Origin: Lytechinus variegatus
Taxonomy: Eukaryota > Echinodermata > Echinoidea > Temnopleuroida > Toxopneustidae
Direction of reading: 5' to 3'
Length of the DNA stretch: 64,000 nt
Assembly (NCBI RefSeq): GCF_018143015.1
Contig: NC_054747.1
Coordinates: 36,034,733-36,098,732, forward strand
In this document: in pieces, positions 24,830 to 37,619 of the stretch
Layout: each line of letters opens with the position of its first letter
How positions within the stretch are numbered: position 1 is the stretch's first letter
Position numbers and translations under genes: made by a program
The notes under the pieces: generated by a model
Seen by the model: the letters and a program-made list of their open reading frames with translations, nothing else
Told to the model about the DNA's origin: nothing
Databases searched by the model: none

Positions 24830-27250
24830 CTACTTACCGAGCAAACTTAACGATGTCAGACTTAAGCCTTCTTCACCTTAATGCCCGAAGCTTATCACGT
24901 AACATAGACAGCATAGCAGATAGAAAGACTGCAAAAAAAAACGTCATAGTCGGCGTAACGTATCGTCCACACTGCTATTGACGATTTTATTGAATACCTT
25001 GATCCTATTTTAAGTTCCTTTTCTCGAGGGGGCAAACATATCTACCTACTTGGCGATTTCAACATCACCCTCCAGTCATCAGATTCTATATTAAGTAGCA
25101 CATTTACTAATTTTCCTCATTCCTATGCGTTGTATCCATCAATAGTCAAGCCGACATGGGTTGTTGGCTCCTGACAAACTCTGCTTGATAATATTTTCAA
25201 CAATTCTTTATCTGAAAATCTCCGAAGCAGTATATTTTACTCGGACGTCTCTGACGACATGCCCGTCAGAGGAAATTAAAAAAGTATATAATGCACTGTG
25301 CACAGAAAATTGGTCGGTTGTTTTGTGCAAAAGGAAGTCAATAAACCTTATAACCTGTTTCTTGAAATTGTGTTAAAACATTTCAATGAACACGTCCCAC
25401 TCCGACCTGTGAAAGTTAATAGAAAAATAAAATACATAAACCGTGGATCACTAAAGGTTTACTTAAATCAATCCAATAGAAAAACGTTTTATTTAACATT
25501 TACATTAGCAATCCAAGTGACTCATCACTACACAATAAGTTTATAAAATATCGTAACACATTGAATGCCTTGATTAAGACAATTTATTTCAAGAAATTAC
25601 ATGCTGCATCAGGTCAAACCTCAGCAACATGGACAATTTTAAACGAGATACTACGAAAAAGAAAAGCAAGAGATTTTCCTTCTGAACTTAATATAAATAA
25701 CTCAAAAACTAATGAACCCAAAGATATAGTCAATATACTTCAAAGTTATTTTGTCAGCATCGGTATAAATTTATCAGATTCCACAGGTAATAATGAATCA
25801 TCTCCGCAGAATTTATTATCTCTAAGATGTAGTAAATCTATATTTTTAACCTGTCACTTCAAACGAAATAATATCCATTGTTAAAACTCTGAAAACAGTA
25901 AATCATGCGATCTTGAAGGATTGAAGGATTGAATAAAAAAAGAGTATCCATAATATCGCTGATCTTTTATGTCATATATTTAATACATTCCCTCAGTCTT
26001 TAAAATTGGCAGAGGTGAAACCGATATTTAAAAAGTGTGATCGTAATCAATGCAATGCAATATCAAATATTATCGACCAATTTTAATATTGACTTTCATT
26101 TCTAAGATTCTCGAACGGATAAGTTATAATCAATCATGCTTTGTTATGTACATGTAAACATACATTGCTCCCAACACAATATGGTTTTCTTAAAAATATT
26201 CCACAGATTTGGCAGTCCTGGACATATACGATAAGATAACATCTGCCATCGCGAAAAAGCAATTTATTTTAGGTGTAATGTTAGACCTATCAAAGGTATT
26301 CGACACCCTAAACCATAAAATTCTTCTACATAAACTCGAAAAAAGTGATGTAAGGGGAACGCCACTTTCATGGTTTGGTGATTATCTTTCTAACCGGCAA
26401 CAATATGCTATATTTGATAATCATAAATCAGATATCCTAAACCTGAAATATGGCGTTCTCCAAGGGTCCATACTTGGACCTCTTCTATTTATGGTGTATA
26501 TAAATGATGTTTCACATGTTACTCCAAATCGACAATATGTCTTGTTTGCCGACGACAAAACCTTACTTTATGCTGATGAAAACCTGGATAACATCTTCTC
26601 TCAGTTTTTTTAATACCGAATTCCCTTAATTACTGAATTGTCTTCGTTCTAATAAATTATCGCTTAATATCAGTAATACCATTTATATTATATTTTATAG
26701 CAAAAACAAACCAATTGTTGATAACCTAAATCATAGCATGATTATAAAGAATACTATCTTAGAAAAGAAGTCAACTGTGAAGCTCCTTGGTATTTTACTT
26801 GACAAACGTTTTACACGGAACTCAGTTTGAAAACATTAAACTTAATGTATCACGTACACTTGGCATCATGTGTACGCTTAAATTCTACCTTCCCTCTAAG
26901 GCAATGATTTTATTACATATTTTTTTTATATTGTCTTCATTGTCATATGGTGTCATTATCTGGGGAATTTGTTACTCCAAACATATATATATGTTGTTTA
27001 AATCACAAAAGAGAGGTGTAAGATTGTGTAAAGGATCTCACTATCTAGCCCACACCGACCCAATCTTTAAAGAGCTGGTACTATCAAAAGTTGCTGATAA
27101 ATATCATTCAGATATTGCCTTTCCAATTCGATTTAATGTTTACACGTAATTGTTAAATCAATTCACATAACACAAGCTCGGAAATTACCATTTATGAATA
27201 AAAGTAATTGTCAGATATTGCGTTCTTCCGCCTTATGTATAAATGCATTT
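24830..27250 (+). mobile_element. CR1/Jockey-like LINE, degenerate
   Basis: Frames on the + strand show, in order, an endonuclease start (LSLLHLNARSLS near 24860), the endonuclease motif LLGDFNI near 25045, and reverse transcriptase blocks DLSKVFDTLNHK, GVLQGSILGPLLF and FADD near 26545, then a post-RT segment to about 27150. Many stops, frameshifts and an internal deletion in the endonuclease make it inactive. It ends about 480 bp before the signal-peptide exon. Confidence 0.8.
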
Positions 27251-27732
27251 CATGTTACGGGTGAATTAGCATGAATAATGTACTATATCGGGATATTTTT
27301 TAAATACATTTGACCTGATTCCCCATACTTAGCTTCTGACGTTGCATGAAACAGGTATTGGGAAATGCTCATAATCCAAAAATGGATGTGGGGATGATTG
27401 TAATTTGTTTTAAACATCTTTTGTGCTGGATAGCTCCCCAAACAATATTTTACAACATATTGCATTAAAAAAATATCGAAATTTGTTTTTTGCTTCCCAA
27501 ATAAAAGGGCTACATACAATTTTATTAATATTTGAAATCAATGACAAGGCTAAATTTGTAGCTTTTAATTATGTATTTAAGGTAAAGAGCGCCAACACAA
27601 AACAATCTGTCATATTCTGCCGATTAAAATTCTCATGATACCAAATAAGTATTTCGTTTGCAACCTGTTGCCGTGGCTTTTTGTTACACGATTCCTGATC
27701 CCTGCTAAAACTGGAAACAAACAAATCTTATC

Positions 27733-27790
27733 ATGTATGTCATGCGGAAATTATCTTTCTTCATAATTGGATCTATAAGTTGCATTTTGG
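27733..27790 (+). CDS. Exon 1: signal peptide
   Basis: The reading frame opens at ATG 27733 (a second ATG at 27742 is equally usable) and encodes a short basic start (Met-Arg-Lys) followed by a hydrophobic run FFIIGSISCIL. It ends at a strong donor, G|GTAAGT, after the first base of a codon (phase 1). The next exon enters in phase 1, so the join makes Ala20 and then KGLTLVEDEN, a plausible mature N-terminus. The first coding exon of Ig-family genes is often exactly this kind of short phase-1 signal exon. The 5' untranslated part and promoter are not resolved. The choice of this exon rests on phase, donor strength and composition. Confidence 0.6.
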
Positions 27791-30700
27791 GTAAGTTTCC
27801 TTCTCGGTGAGCAAAACGCTTTCTATGGACCAACTGGACCATTAATTTTAGTTTGCTTGGTCGGGTTCTTACGGGTTATTACGTGTTTGTAATTTTACAT
27901 AAAATGATTAGATGTGTAGAATATGGGTCAGTATTTTATTCAATCAAATGTCACTTCCCCAGCAAATAGTTGTAAAGCGTCATATCGCTGATTTCATTTA
28001 TGTTTAATGTCATTAAACGTCAATATTTAGACTATTTTTTCATAATTTCGATCGTTATGATGTCAGGCTGCTCAATGGGGGTTCATATCAATAGACCCTT
28101 TTCCTAAAAGTTAAGGACAATTAAAGAGACATGATCAAATGAAGAATTTAGTTGCACAAAGGGTTAGGTCCACTTCGGACCATTCCGATAAAAAACATGT
28201 TTATTTTCTCACTTATTGCAATATTCTTATGAGAAAACTAAACTGTCATGATGTACTACCCTATCATATGAATTAGAACTGGGTATAAAAGAAATATAAC
28301 TGTCTTCAATTTTTCTATATATTTCTTTAAAACTTATCATTGTGGACCTAACCACTTTTGCAAGCAAACTAAAATGAATCCAATCTCTTTTGATTAAAAA
28401 AGTATTTTTTCATTGCCACTTTCTTTCGCGTTTTCATTTCAATTTCAAATTTTCTTTGGTATCATTAGAATGAGTAAACATTTAGAGGTTGGAAGTCAGA
28501 AAACAATAAATTTTATGAAAAATAGACCTTACCCCTTTTGAAAAAAATGAGTTCTTCAGAAGAGTTGGGTTGAAAAGGGGGTAAGGTCCACTCCAAGAAA
28601 ATATATTTTTGTTGATCCTCCCACATTGCAATATTGTTTAGCGAAACTGAATTTTCATGATACCCTACCATAAGAACATAAAATTGGGTGTAAAAGAAAT
28701 CTACCTGTCGGATATTCTTTTCCAAAAAAAAAAAACTGTGTGGGCCTAACCCCTTTTGAAAAAAAAAAATCTTTGCCATTTTAGTTCACTTTTTAATGGG
28801 GATTTCATCTTTTCTTTGGTATCATCTTATAGAGCTACTAAAAATCTATACATTGAGACATAAAAATCAAATTTGATGGAAAATGGACCTAACTCCTTTC
28901 GCAAATGAGCTCTTCAAATAAAAAGTGATTAGGCAAACAAGTTGTATGATATACTCGTATTCAAACATCTTTATTGCAACACCTTAACCCTATCTAGGCC
29001 GGGGGGGGGGGCCTCGGAGGCCCCCCCCCCTCAACGAATCGCGCGATATTTTTGCCGTGCGAAATTTTTTGACCGCGCCGCTCGCTGAGTTTTTAATTTC
29101 GAGTCTTGCGCAACTTTTGAGACCAATTTTGCGTCACCTGGGCATGTGGTTCCGAAATTACGCAACATTATGTAAGTGCATGTCAGACCGAAAATTACTC
29201 AAAAACGTGATTTCGTGTACAAAGTCAATGCAAATTGTGTTTTCAACCAAATTTCATAAATGTATGATTATTTTTAGTTTTGCTGGTCTAAATGTATTCA
29301 TTTTATGCTTTTTATGATCACAGAAGAGTCCCCAACAAACTTCATTGAAAAAACAATGAAAAACAAAAGGTCAAAAAACAAAGAAATACATAAGAAATTA
29401 CAAAAAAACAATATACTACATAAGAAAATGATTTGATATCACAATTTTTTCATGTACTCTTGCTTAGGACACCACAAAAAGTTTCTATACCAAAAATTAG
29501 TACATTTGGAGCGTTATTTAGGGAGTTAGAGGAAAAAGTATGATTTCGCATACTAATTACGCATAAATTGGCATAATCACTTAGTAGCGATTCGCATGAA
29601 ATAAATTACTATACAATCTTGTAGATTATGCCCCAGGCAACACGTGTGCCAATTTTCGGCGCGATCGCGCGGTCGACGGCCGAGAACTCCAAGGCCCCCC
29701 CCCCCCCCGGCCATAGGAACTCCCAAAACACCCCGGCCTAGATAGGGTTTAGGAGTAAAATTAAAACCCTTTATTTAAAGAAAGTGACTTGTCTAAGAAT
29801 GCCAGCGCAATATGATTTACAATGCCGGCTGCTTACAAAGTCATTGTGATCATGAATAACATACGCACCTCACTGATCAAATATTGCAAGCGCGAAGCAC
29901 TAGCTGAAATCTTGTTGATATTCAGACCTAAATTGGGACATGATAATCAATTTTTTTGTAATCATGATACGTACCTGTCTCGCTAAACAATGCGAGCGCG
30001 AAGTGTGAGCTGAAATTTGTGTATAAATTGACCCCAAAAAGGGAAGTTTTAAGGACTATATTTTAGGAATCCATTAATATTATACATATCTCACCATAGT
30101 CATTTGATACCAAGCGCTTGCTGATTTTGTTAGAAATACATGCGAACACATGAAGCACTTTTTAGTCATTATAATCATGATTATCATACTCATCTCACTA
30201 ATCAAATATTGCAAGCGCGAGGGGGCATTTAAGACTTGTTTGTAGGAATTCAAGAACCATACAATTTTTTCAACCAAATGATGGGAGTGCGAAGCGCGAG
30301 CTGATTTTTTTTTATATTCAGATCAGAAAAAGGGACATTTTAAGGACTGATTTCAAAAATTCATGAAGAGCAGACATATCTCACCAATTCACCAATGCAA
30401 ACATAATCACGGACAGAAAATGGTTTATATGAAGACCTTAAAGGATACACACAAAGAAAATTCACGAAAGTGATGATTATAGACAAATTATATATGAATG
30501 GAAAGGTCTTGTCTTTTTATACACAAATATGTCACTAAAAAGTCTTACAGATGTTGTGGAAATGCAAGAAATGAAATTAATAGAGACCCTTCTCAGCCCC
30601 CAGCCCCCCCCCCCCCCAGGCAGACATTCACGCGATCGAAAACAGTCGAGAATAATGACGTCACATGATCGACTACACACTATCTCTCTGTGCATAATAC

Positions 30701-33700
30701 ACTGATACACCTTCCTGGTCTCTATTTTTCTTCGAATTTACCGTTTTCTTCATGTGTTGTGATATCCGATTTCGACATCTTCAGACTATAAGAGAACCAG
30801 AACTGTGTTACTTTGTCCATTTTTATTGAATTATGAACTGGAAAGACCGATTTTGTCCACTCGACAGTCTTCGTTGTGTTGCTCTGATTCCAAGCTGTAC
30901 GGTCCCATTCACTTGCTGCCGATGCAGGTTACGCTGTTTGATCCAGTCAAAAGTCAAGGTAAGCATGTTTGGAAACTGTAGTCTGTACTTGTTCTGACGA
31001 TGCATTCAGGTCAGGTGACAGATACAGATCTGATATAATTTTAGAATCATGCATTTTGGCATGACTACTATTAAAATTAAAGTCTTTATTTTAGAAATAA
31101 TGTTTTTGCACAATTCCAGCAGATTTTTCTTCACAAAGACTTCAGTCAGATTTCTAAATAAACTGGTCAGGACTCAGGCGATTAAATTATTTAGGAGCAC
31201 TGGCATGGACCATGGCTGAAAATATGCTGTTTCAGAGGAATGTTTGGCATTATCGTAGTTTTTGTCACCAGTCCATTCACTGCCGTTTATTTCGTCAACG
31301 GCGGTGATCCACTCCCATTGACTTTGTACACAACGAGAGCACAAACACCAAATTTCACGATAAGGCCGAATGTTTTCACGATAAGGCCAAATGTTTAAGT
31401 TTTTATTATACACAGGTCTAGTACCCAATGCGTTTATGCTCAGGAGGGCCCTGTATCGTATACATCCAGATACACAGAATTATATCACCATAATGCCGAT
31501 GTCATGAAGCAAGACAAATTTTCAGCAGTGGTTACCCTGATCATGCTGATTCCTGGCCAAAACTAGAGTCTGGTGTTTCTTTCTGATTAGAGTGCTTCTA
31601 CATATGAATGCGTAGTGCCTTCAACATAAAACAATGAAGATAAATGCACTCTTTGTAATGACACAGAGTACCGTACCTCAAGTGATTCACTACCGCTAAG
31701 CGGTAAGTAGAGTGGGCCTACATAAACATCACTTGAGCGTTGAGGTAGAGCACCAGTGTTCTGAGTGGAATTTTTCAGGTGTCTAAACCTACTATTATTT
31801 GTTGTTCACCGGAAATTACATGCCACCGCACGTCGTCAATCATCAAGATAATGAAATTCATACTTTGATTTGATTATTTAAATTATTTCTTTATTTTTTC
31901 TCTCTTCTACACACAGATCTGCACACTTGCTGACTCTGGTGACTTCTGGTCTCTGCTCGCTACTTCAATCTGGGAGATTCCATCATGTCCTCTTACTGAT
32001 TTGGATATAGCCATTTTTTTCTTCACTCTTTCCAGGAGCTACGATGCAAGTTTTGGACTGATAATGATGCAACAGAAAATTTATCTTTATCGATCTTGGA
32101 AACGATTTTGAACACAGTTTTGGAGAGAATTAAAAAAATTGACTTGGACAGGAATACAGCTTGTCGAAAATAAGAACACACAACTTAAAACGAAAAAAAC
32201 AATTTTAATGTTATTAGGGCATTTTGCAAGAAATTTTCTAATCAATCACACGTCCCAAATCAAGGGTAAGTCCTTTGATTAAAGACAAACATGTACATGT
32301 AGTTGAACTGCTATTGCAACTCGACCTTATTACGCTTGAATTTGAATTTAAGACTTACGCTTGATTTGCAATGGAACATAAGTTTCTTGCAGTGCCCCAT
32401 ATTTGTGTTTTGTTATCAGATATCTAACGTGCTGATTTTTCTCAAAAGGTATAATATATTTGGCCTTTTAAACGGTATTTGAATATGGGTACGCCTTTAA
32501 TTTGTTTTCCACAATATTTATTGCATGTACATGTATGAACAGAAGTGAAATATTTATTGTGAAGCACTGAATGTTGTGTGCTGTTGTGTGATGGTTCATC
32601 ATTTTTTTTTTGTTCTAAGACTGTAAGCCTGGTGGGTGTGAGGAAGTGGCCTGGATGAAAGAAAAGTGAACATGTGCCCAATTACAGATTTGCATATTTT
32701 CAGACAATTTTGTTTCTGGATAAATATTGCTATGCATTCCCTACATTAAGAGTAAAGGAGAAGTCCACACAATCAAAAATTCATTTGAATTTAAAGAAAA
32801 ATAAGATATTGCAGGAAATTTCATAAAAACTTTGATTCAAATTTATATAATTACTACTCTAACATTGAGAAATTTTGCCTAATTTATAAAACGATGATAT
32901 GCTCATCTGTGTCGATGTGCAAATTACACTAACTGTTATGTCACACGCACTAAGTTCTTTTGTATTTTGTTGTTTGATATATTTACATGACATGTAGATT
33001 TGATATTTAATTTTCTATTTATTTTCTGAAAAATTTTCAGAGGGATTTTAATTCCTCCAAATAACATTTAGAGTTACAGTTCCGTAAATGTAACCTATTG
33101 TGTTCGGATGAAGAAATTCCTATACTCAAATCTGCAAAGAATTAAAAAACAAAATGCCACAAAAAAATTAGAAACGAATGTGATGTGAGTGACAACACTA
33201 ATTTGCATATCATTGTTTTGTGACTGTTTTGAGTAAAAACAGCAAGGGAAATTACTCTATTCAAATAATTTTTAGTTGATGTGGACTTGACTTTTAACTC
33301 ATCCTGTACCCCTCCCATCCCAAATAAGAGTAGAATCTAATCAAGAACTTGAAAATCAAAAGCAGCAATTAAATAAGATTTGATAAATACAGGTCTGAAT
33401 GGGATTTCACAAGAAAAAAAAGCTGGGTAGGGACGAGAAGGAATAAAAAAAATAACCAAGTTAATCCGAGTTTTGAACCAGGGTCCTCGCACACGACAAA
33501 ACGATGGCCAACACGTTTGGCCACAGACCATTCCCTACATTATGGTGTGCTTTTAAGATATATGAAACAAAGTCCGCTCGCCGCTGTGGGCTAATCATGT
33601 TTCGGCAATTCAACTGCAATTTCAATCATTTCGCGATGGATATTGCCATGTTATTTTGTGGTTCCTGACTTTGTTACGTAATGAAATTTCATAATTTTTT

Positions 33701-36700
33701 TTTCAGTCGTGACGAAGAATGTCTATGCTTTATATTGATTATAATATCAATTTGTCGCAAGTGTGATTTCTAAGTGAAAATATGCTTTGTTTATTCAAAT
33801 ATATTTCTTGAAAAAAAATCATTTTTTCTAAGCTAAATATCGGTTACCAAAATACATTAAATGTGCACTTTATTTCACTGTTCAGTAAATTCAAACTTTT
33901 ATCTATATAACAAGACAAATCTTGTGAGGAATAAACAATTCTAAGAGCAAAAAACGCTGATTGGAAAGATCGTCTTCAATGGGCTGCTGTCAGCTCAGCT
34001 GCTCACGCTCATTGTGTGACGTCACTCAGCTGGAGCTCGCAAGAGGACCGATGGAAGGCAGAAATATGGCATGAAAATAAATCATTTTTGAGAGCTGATT
34101 TCTGCAAACTCTAATGACTATTTTGAAAAGTGAAGTTATATATCTGATTAGTAATACTTCCCCTTTACAATGATGACCACAAAAAGGCATTATAAAATAC
34201 TTTGGATTCTTCGGGTGTCTCCTTTAACATGGGGCAATCGCGTTAAGTAGTATATAAGAAGCATATGGCACTACGTAAAACAATAATAACTCGAAGTGCG
34301 GGAATATATTTGGTGTATATTGACTTGAAAACGGAAAGTTTTAATACAACATGTTGATACATGCATGTTATACAGACAATGCGAGCACCATGAACAATGA
34401 AGACATAGGCCCTGAGCAAATTATGTTTCACTTAAGTTAATTATGATAATAATGTTTATTATGCAATATAAAATAATTATAATATGATATTATAATGAAT
34501 AATACTAATAATATAATAATAATGACTAGCATTTAGTACGCTCTCCATAGTTAATTATATCACAGCGTTTTAAAACAAAAGTACATAATAATTACAATAG
34601 AAATACACGCAAAAGAAATTAAAATAATGTTTTTTTTTCTTTCCCACTACCTTGTCTCTTCCTTTCTTCATCTTTTTCTCCCTTTCCCCGTCTTTATTTT
34701 GTCAGCAGATGGGGGGGGGGCACGTGCCACCCATGCCCCCCCCCCCCGTAGTTACGCCACTGCCGTTATTCCAACATGTCAATTTAAAATCGGGTCAGCA
34801 TTTTACTGTTCTCTATTTCCCCCTCTTCATCAATACCTTTTCATTGTGTACTAGTTCCAGCAAAAGGGTTGACGTTGGTCGAAGATGAAAACGACCGAGA
34901 TGGTAATATAATTCCTAAAGGAGGATCAATCGTTGTTCAAGAAGGTGAAAACAAGACATTAGTCTGTAAGACCAGTACGTTAGTGAAACCACCTGTGGAC
35001 CTGGAGTGGGTGATTCCAGAGGGCATGGACATGTTATGGTACATCGTTCGACCTCCAAAACTTCTTAATGACTCAAATGATAGTAGACTTGCTTTGCCAA
35101 CACTAAAATTAGAATTCTCACCAATTTACATGGATGACGATGATGGTAAAATAGAGTTCGTTTGTATCGTCAAAAATTCCAGCCAAATCAATACATCCGT
35201 TACAGTAAAAAAGGAGGGTGGGCATGGTGAGTTTGTGTACATATTTTTTTTTCTTGACACAATTATAATAAGAATTTAAAACTATTTCCCATTAAATAAC
35301 CCTCAATAATTGATATATCATTTAAACGAATTTGTGCATTGCATAATGCAGATGGGAGTGAGAATTAGATTCGTTTTGTATTACAGGTATATTCAATCAA
35401 CCAAAGATATTTTGTGAAGGACGAAACACGGACTAGGGTCATTCTCATAGTTTCAAATTCAGCGTTTCAAGTTCAGCGTTCAGGCCATAATATCATCAGA
35501 TTCCGCGCCCTCATTATGCATTAATACTAAGATATCAATTTAATAATTAAATTGTCACTTTTGTTTTATCTCGCGCTTAGCAAGATGAATAGGAAGATAT
35601 ATAGTCATCATATTCAAATGATTACATGGATGTCAAGGTCCTATGTCTCAAAATTAAAGTAATAATGAAACATATCAGCTCTTTATCAAGTGCGATTTAA
35701 ATCCACCTTACAAGTTTCCTACAAACATGACAAAGTGTTTGAAATATCAGATCGGAATATCAAATATTTTAAGCTCGCGCTTCGCGCTCGCTTTTTTTTC
35801 ATGATAAAAGATTGTTTAGAATGCCTAGATTCTAGGTCTAAATCTGAAACACGCGTGCGCATTTTCATTCAGTTATCCAGTTTCAGATTACAATATCAAA
35901 AAAATTCTGCTCGCCCTTTGTGCTCGTATTATTAATGTAGGAAGATCCCCTTTCTCATCCCTTTCATGATTTACAAAACACGAATAGAGTTTCCCGTTCA
36001 AGTTCGAAATCTCGATTTTTTTATGCTCGCGCTTCGCGCTCGCATTTATTTGATTGTGAAATTTAATGTCTTCATGGCTAAATGCAAGCAGTCCTTAAAA
36101 GGCACTTTTCAATCAGTTCAAAACGTGTACAAACATTTTCTGCTCGCGCTTTGCGCTCGCATTATTAATGTAGGAAGATCCCCTCTTACTCATCTTTTTC
36201 ATGATTTAGGAAACATGAATAGAGTGTCCCGTTCTAGGTCTAAATCTAGAATTTTTCTCATTTATACGTCTTGTGCTGGGCATTCTATTGTGATGTGTAG
36301 TGTACTGATATTTATTTTGTATTGTAATGTATTATGTATTTCTTTGTTGTTTATATACGACAGTAAAGTGATGATTCTTATTTGTACACTTATTGCACGT
36401 ATACGTTCTAAATTTGACATGAATTATATAAAACATCTCCATTGCTTTAAATGATAATTAATTTCCTCAAATTATTCTAATTTAATCATTTTTTCATTGA
36501 AGAATTTGCCTAATTAATGAAGTTTATTGAAATCAATGAATCAAATGAATGATCATTCCTTCAGTATTTTGAATTTATGTATAAAATGATTATTTACAAG
36601 GTTTCCAAATAAATAGAATTAAGGCATTTTAAAGCTCGTGTCTTATTTTTTTTTCAATTTGTACCAATATTATGAGATATGACGTGAGCGATATGATACT

Positions 36701-37586
36701 GTTGTTTGAAAATAGGTTACAATTATGTAGAATTGTAGACCAAAGAGAAGAAATGCATTTCGCAACATATCACCTGGGTTTCTCTTAGACCAATCGAAAC
36801 GTTACGAATCAAACACAGAGGCACACACCAACACGCACACACACCCCAAAAGCACACAAACGCATTAATTCATACAATGAATACATATCAAAACAATAAT
36901 TATCTGATAAAGAAAATGCTTTTATTTCATTGAGATTACTGATCAATTTGGACTAATTACAGAATTTGATACAGTCCTTAATCCCAATCATGAACAAATG
37001 ATCTATACATCATCACTTTGCCATAGTTCGTCCGAAATGAACGAATGGTGTTTCTGCAGATAGACCCTTTTACCACGATGTGACCATGAAAACCAATTGG
37101 TGTATCTGCAGATACATCCTTTTGCCGTGATTTGACCATAAACACCAAATGGTGTATCTGCAGATACATCATTTTGCCATGATTCGACCACAGAAACTAA
37201 TCAATGTATCTGCAGATACACCTTTTTGCCATGATATCGCCGTAGAAACTGTATGATGTAACTTCAGATACACCATTTTGCCATAATCGTAGGACTAATA
37301 TGGACAGTTGGATATTTTGGCTAAATGCTGTATCTACATAAAAACAGTTATTTTGATGAAAATAACAAGTTAAATATGATGAAAACTATTAAGGAAGATG
37401 GTTAAATGACATTCTAATGAATCTAACTAAATTCAATACTGGGAAATTTTCTTTTGAAGAAAGACAAAAGCTGTAACTTCAAAGTGATTTTTCTACGAAT
37501 GTGCATTTTGCAGATACATCGTTTCGCCATGTAACGGCCGCGCTATATAAATGCGGATTATCATTATTATCACTATTACTATTATT

Positions 37587-37619
<33 letters not shown>

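Noticed and set aside
30834..30960. Cys-rich short frame ending at a GTAAGC site
   Set aside because: No recognised domain, no acceptor or phase partner that fits the receptor exons.
35690..36454. Two long + strand frames in intron 2
   Set aside because: They run through the GC-box repeat array and end with Ile/Phe-rich AT sequence; no domain and no splice logic.
37049..37290. CRISPR-like regular repeats
   Set aside because: The 52-bp units have no unique spacers and the genome is eukaryotic; it is a tandem repeat.
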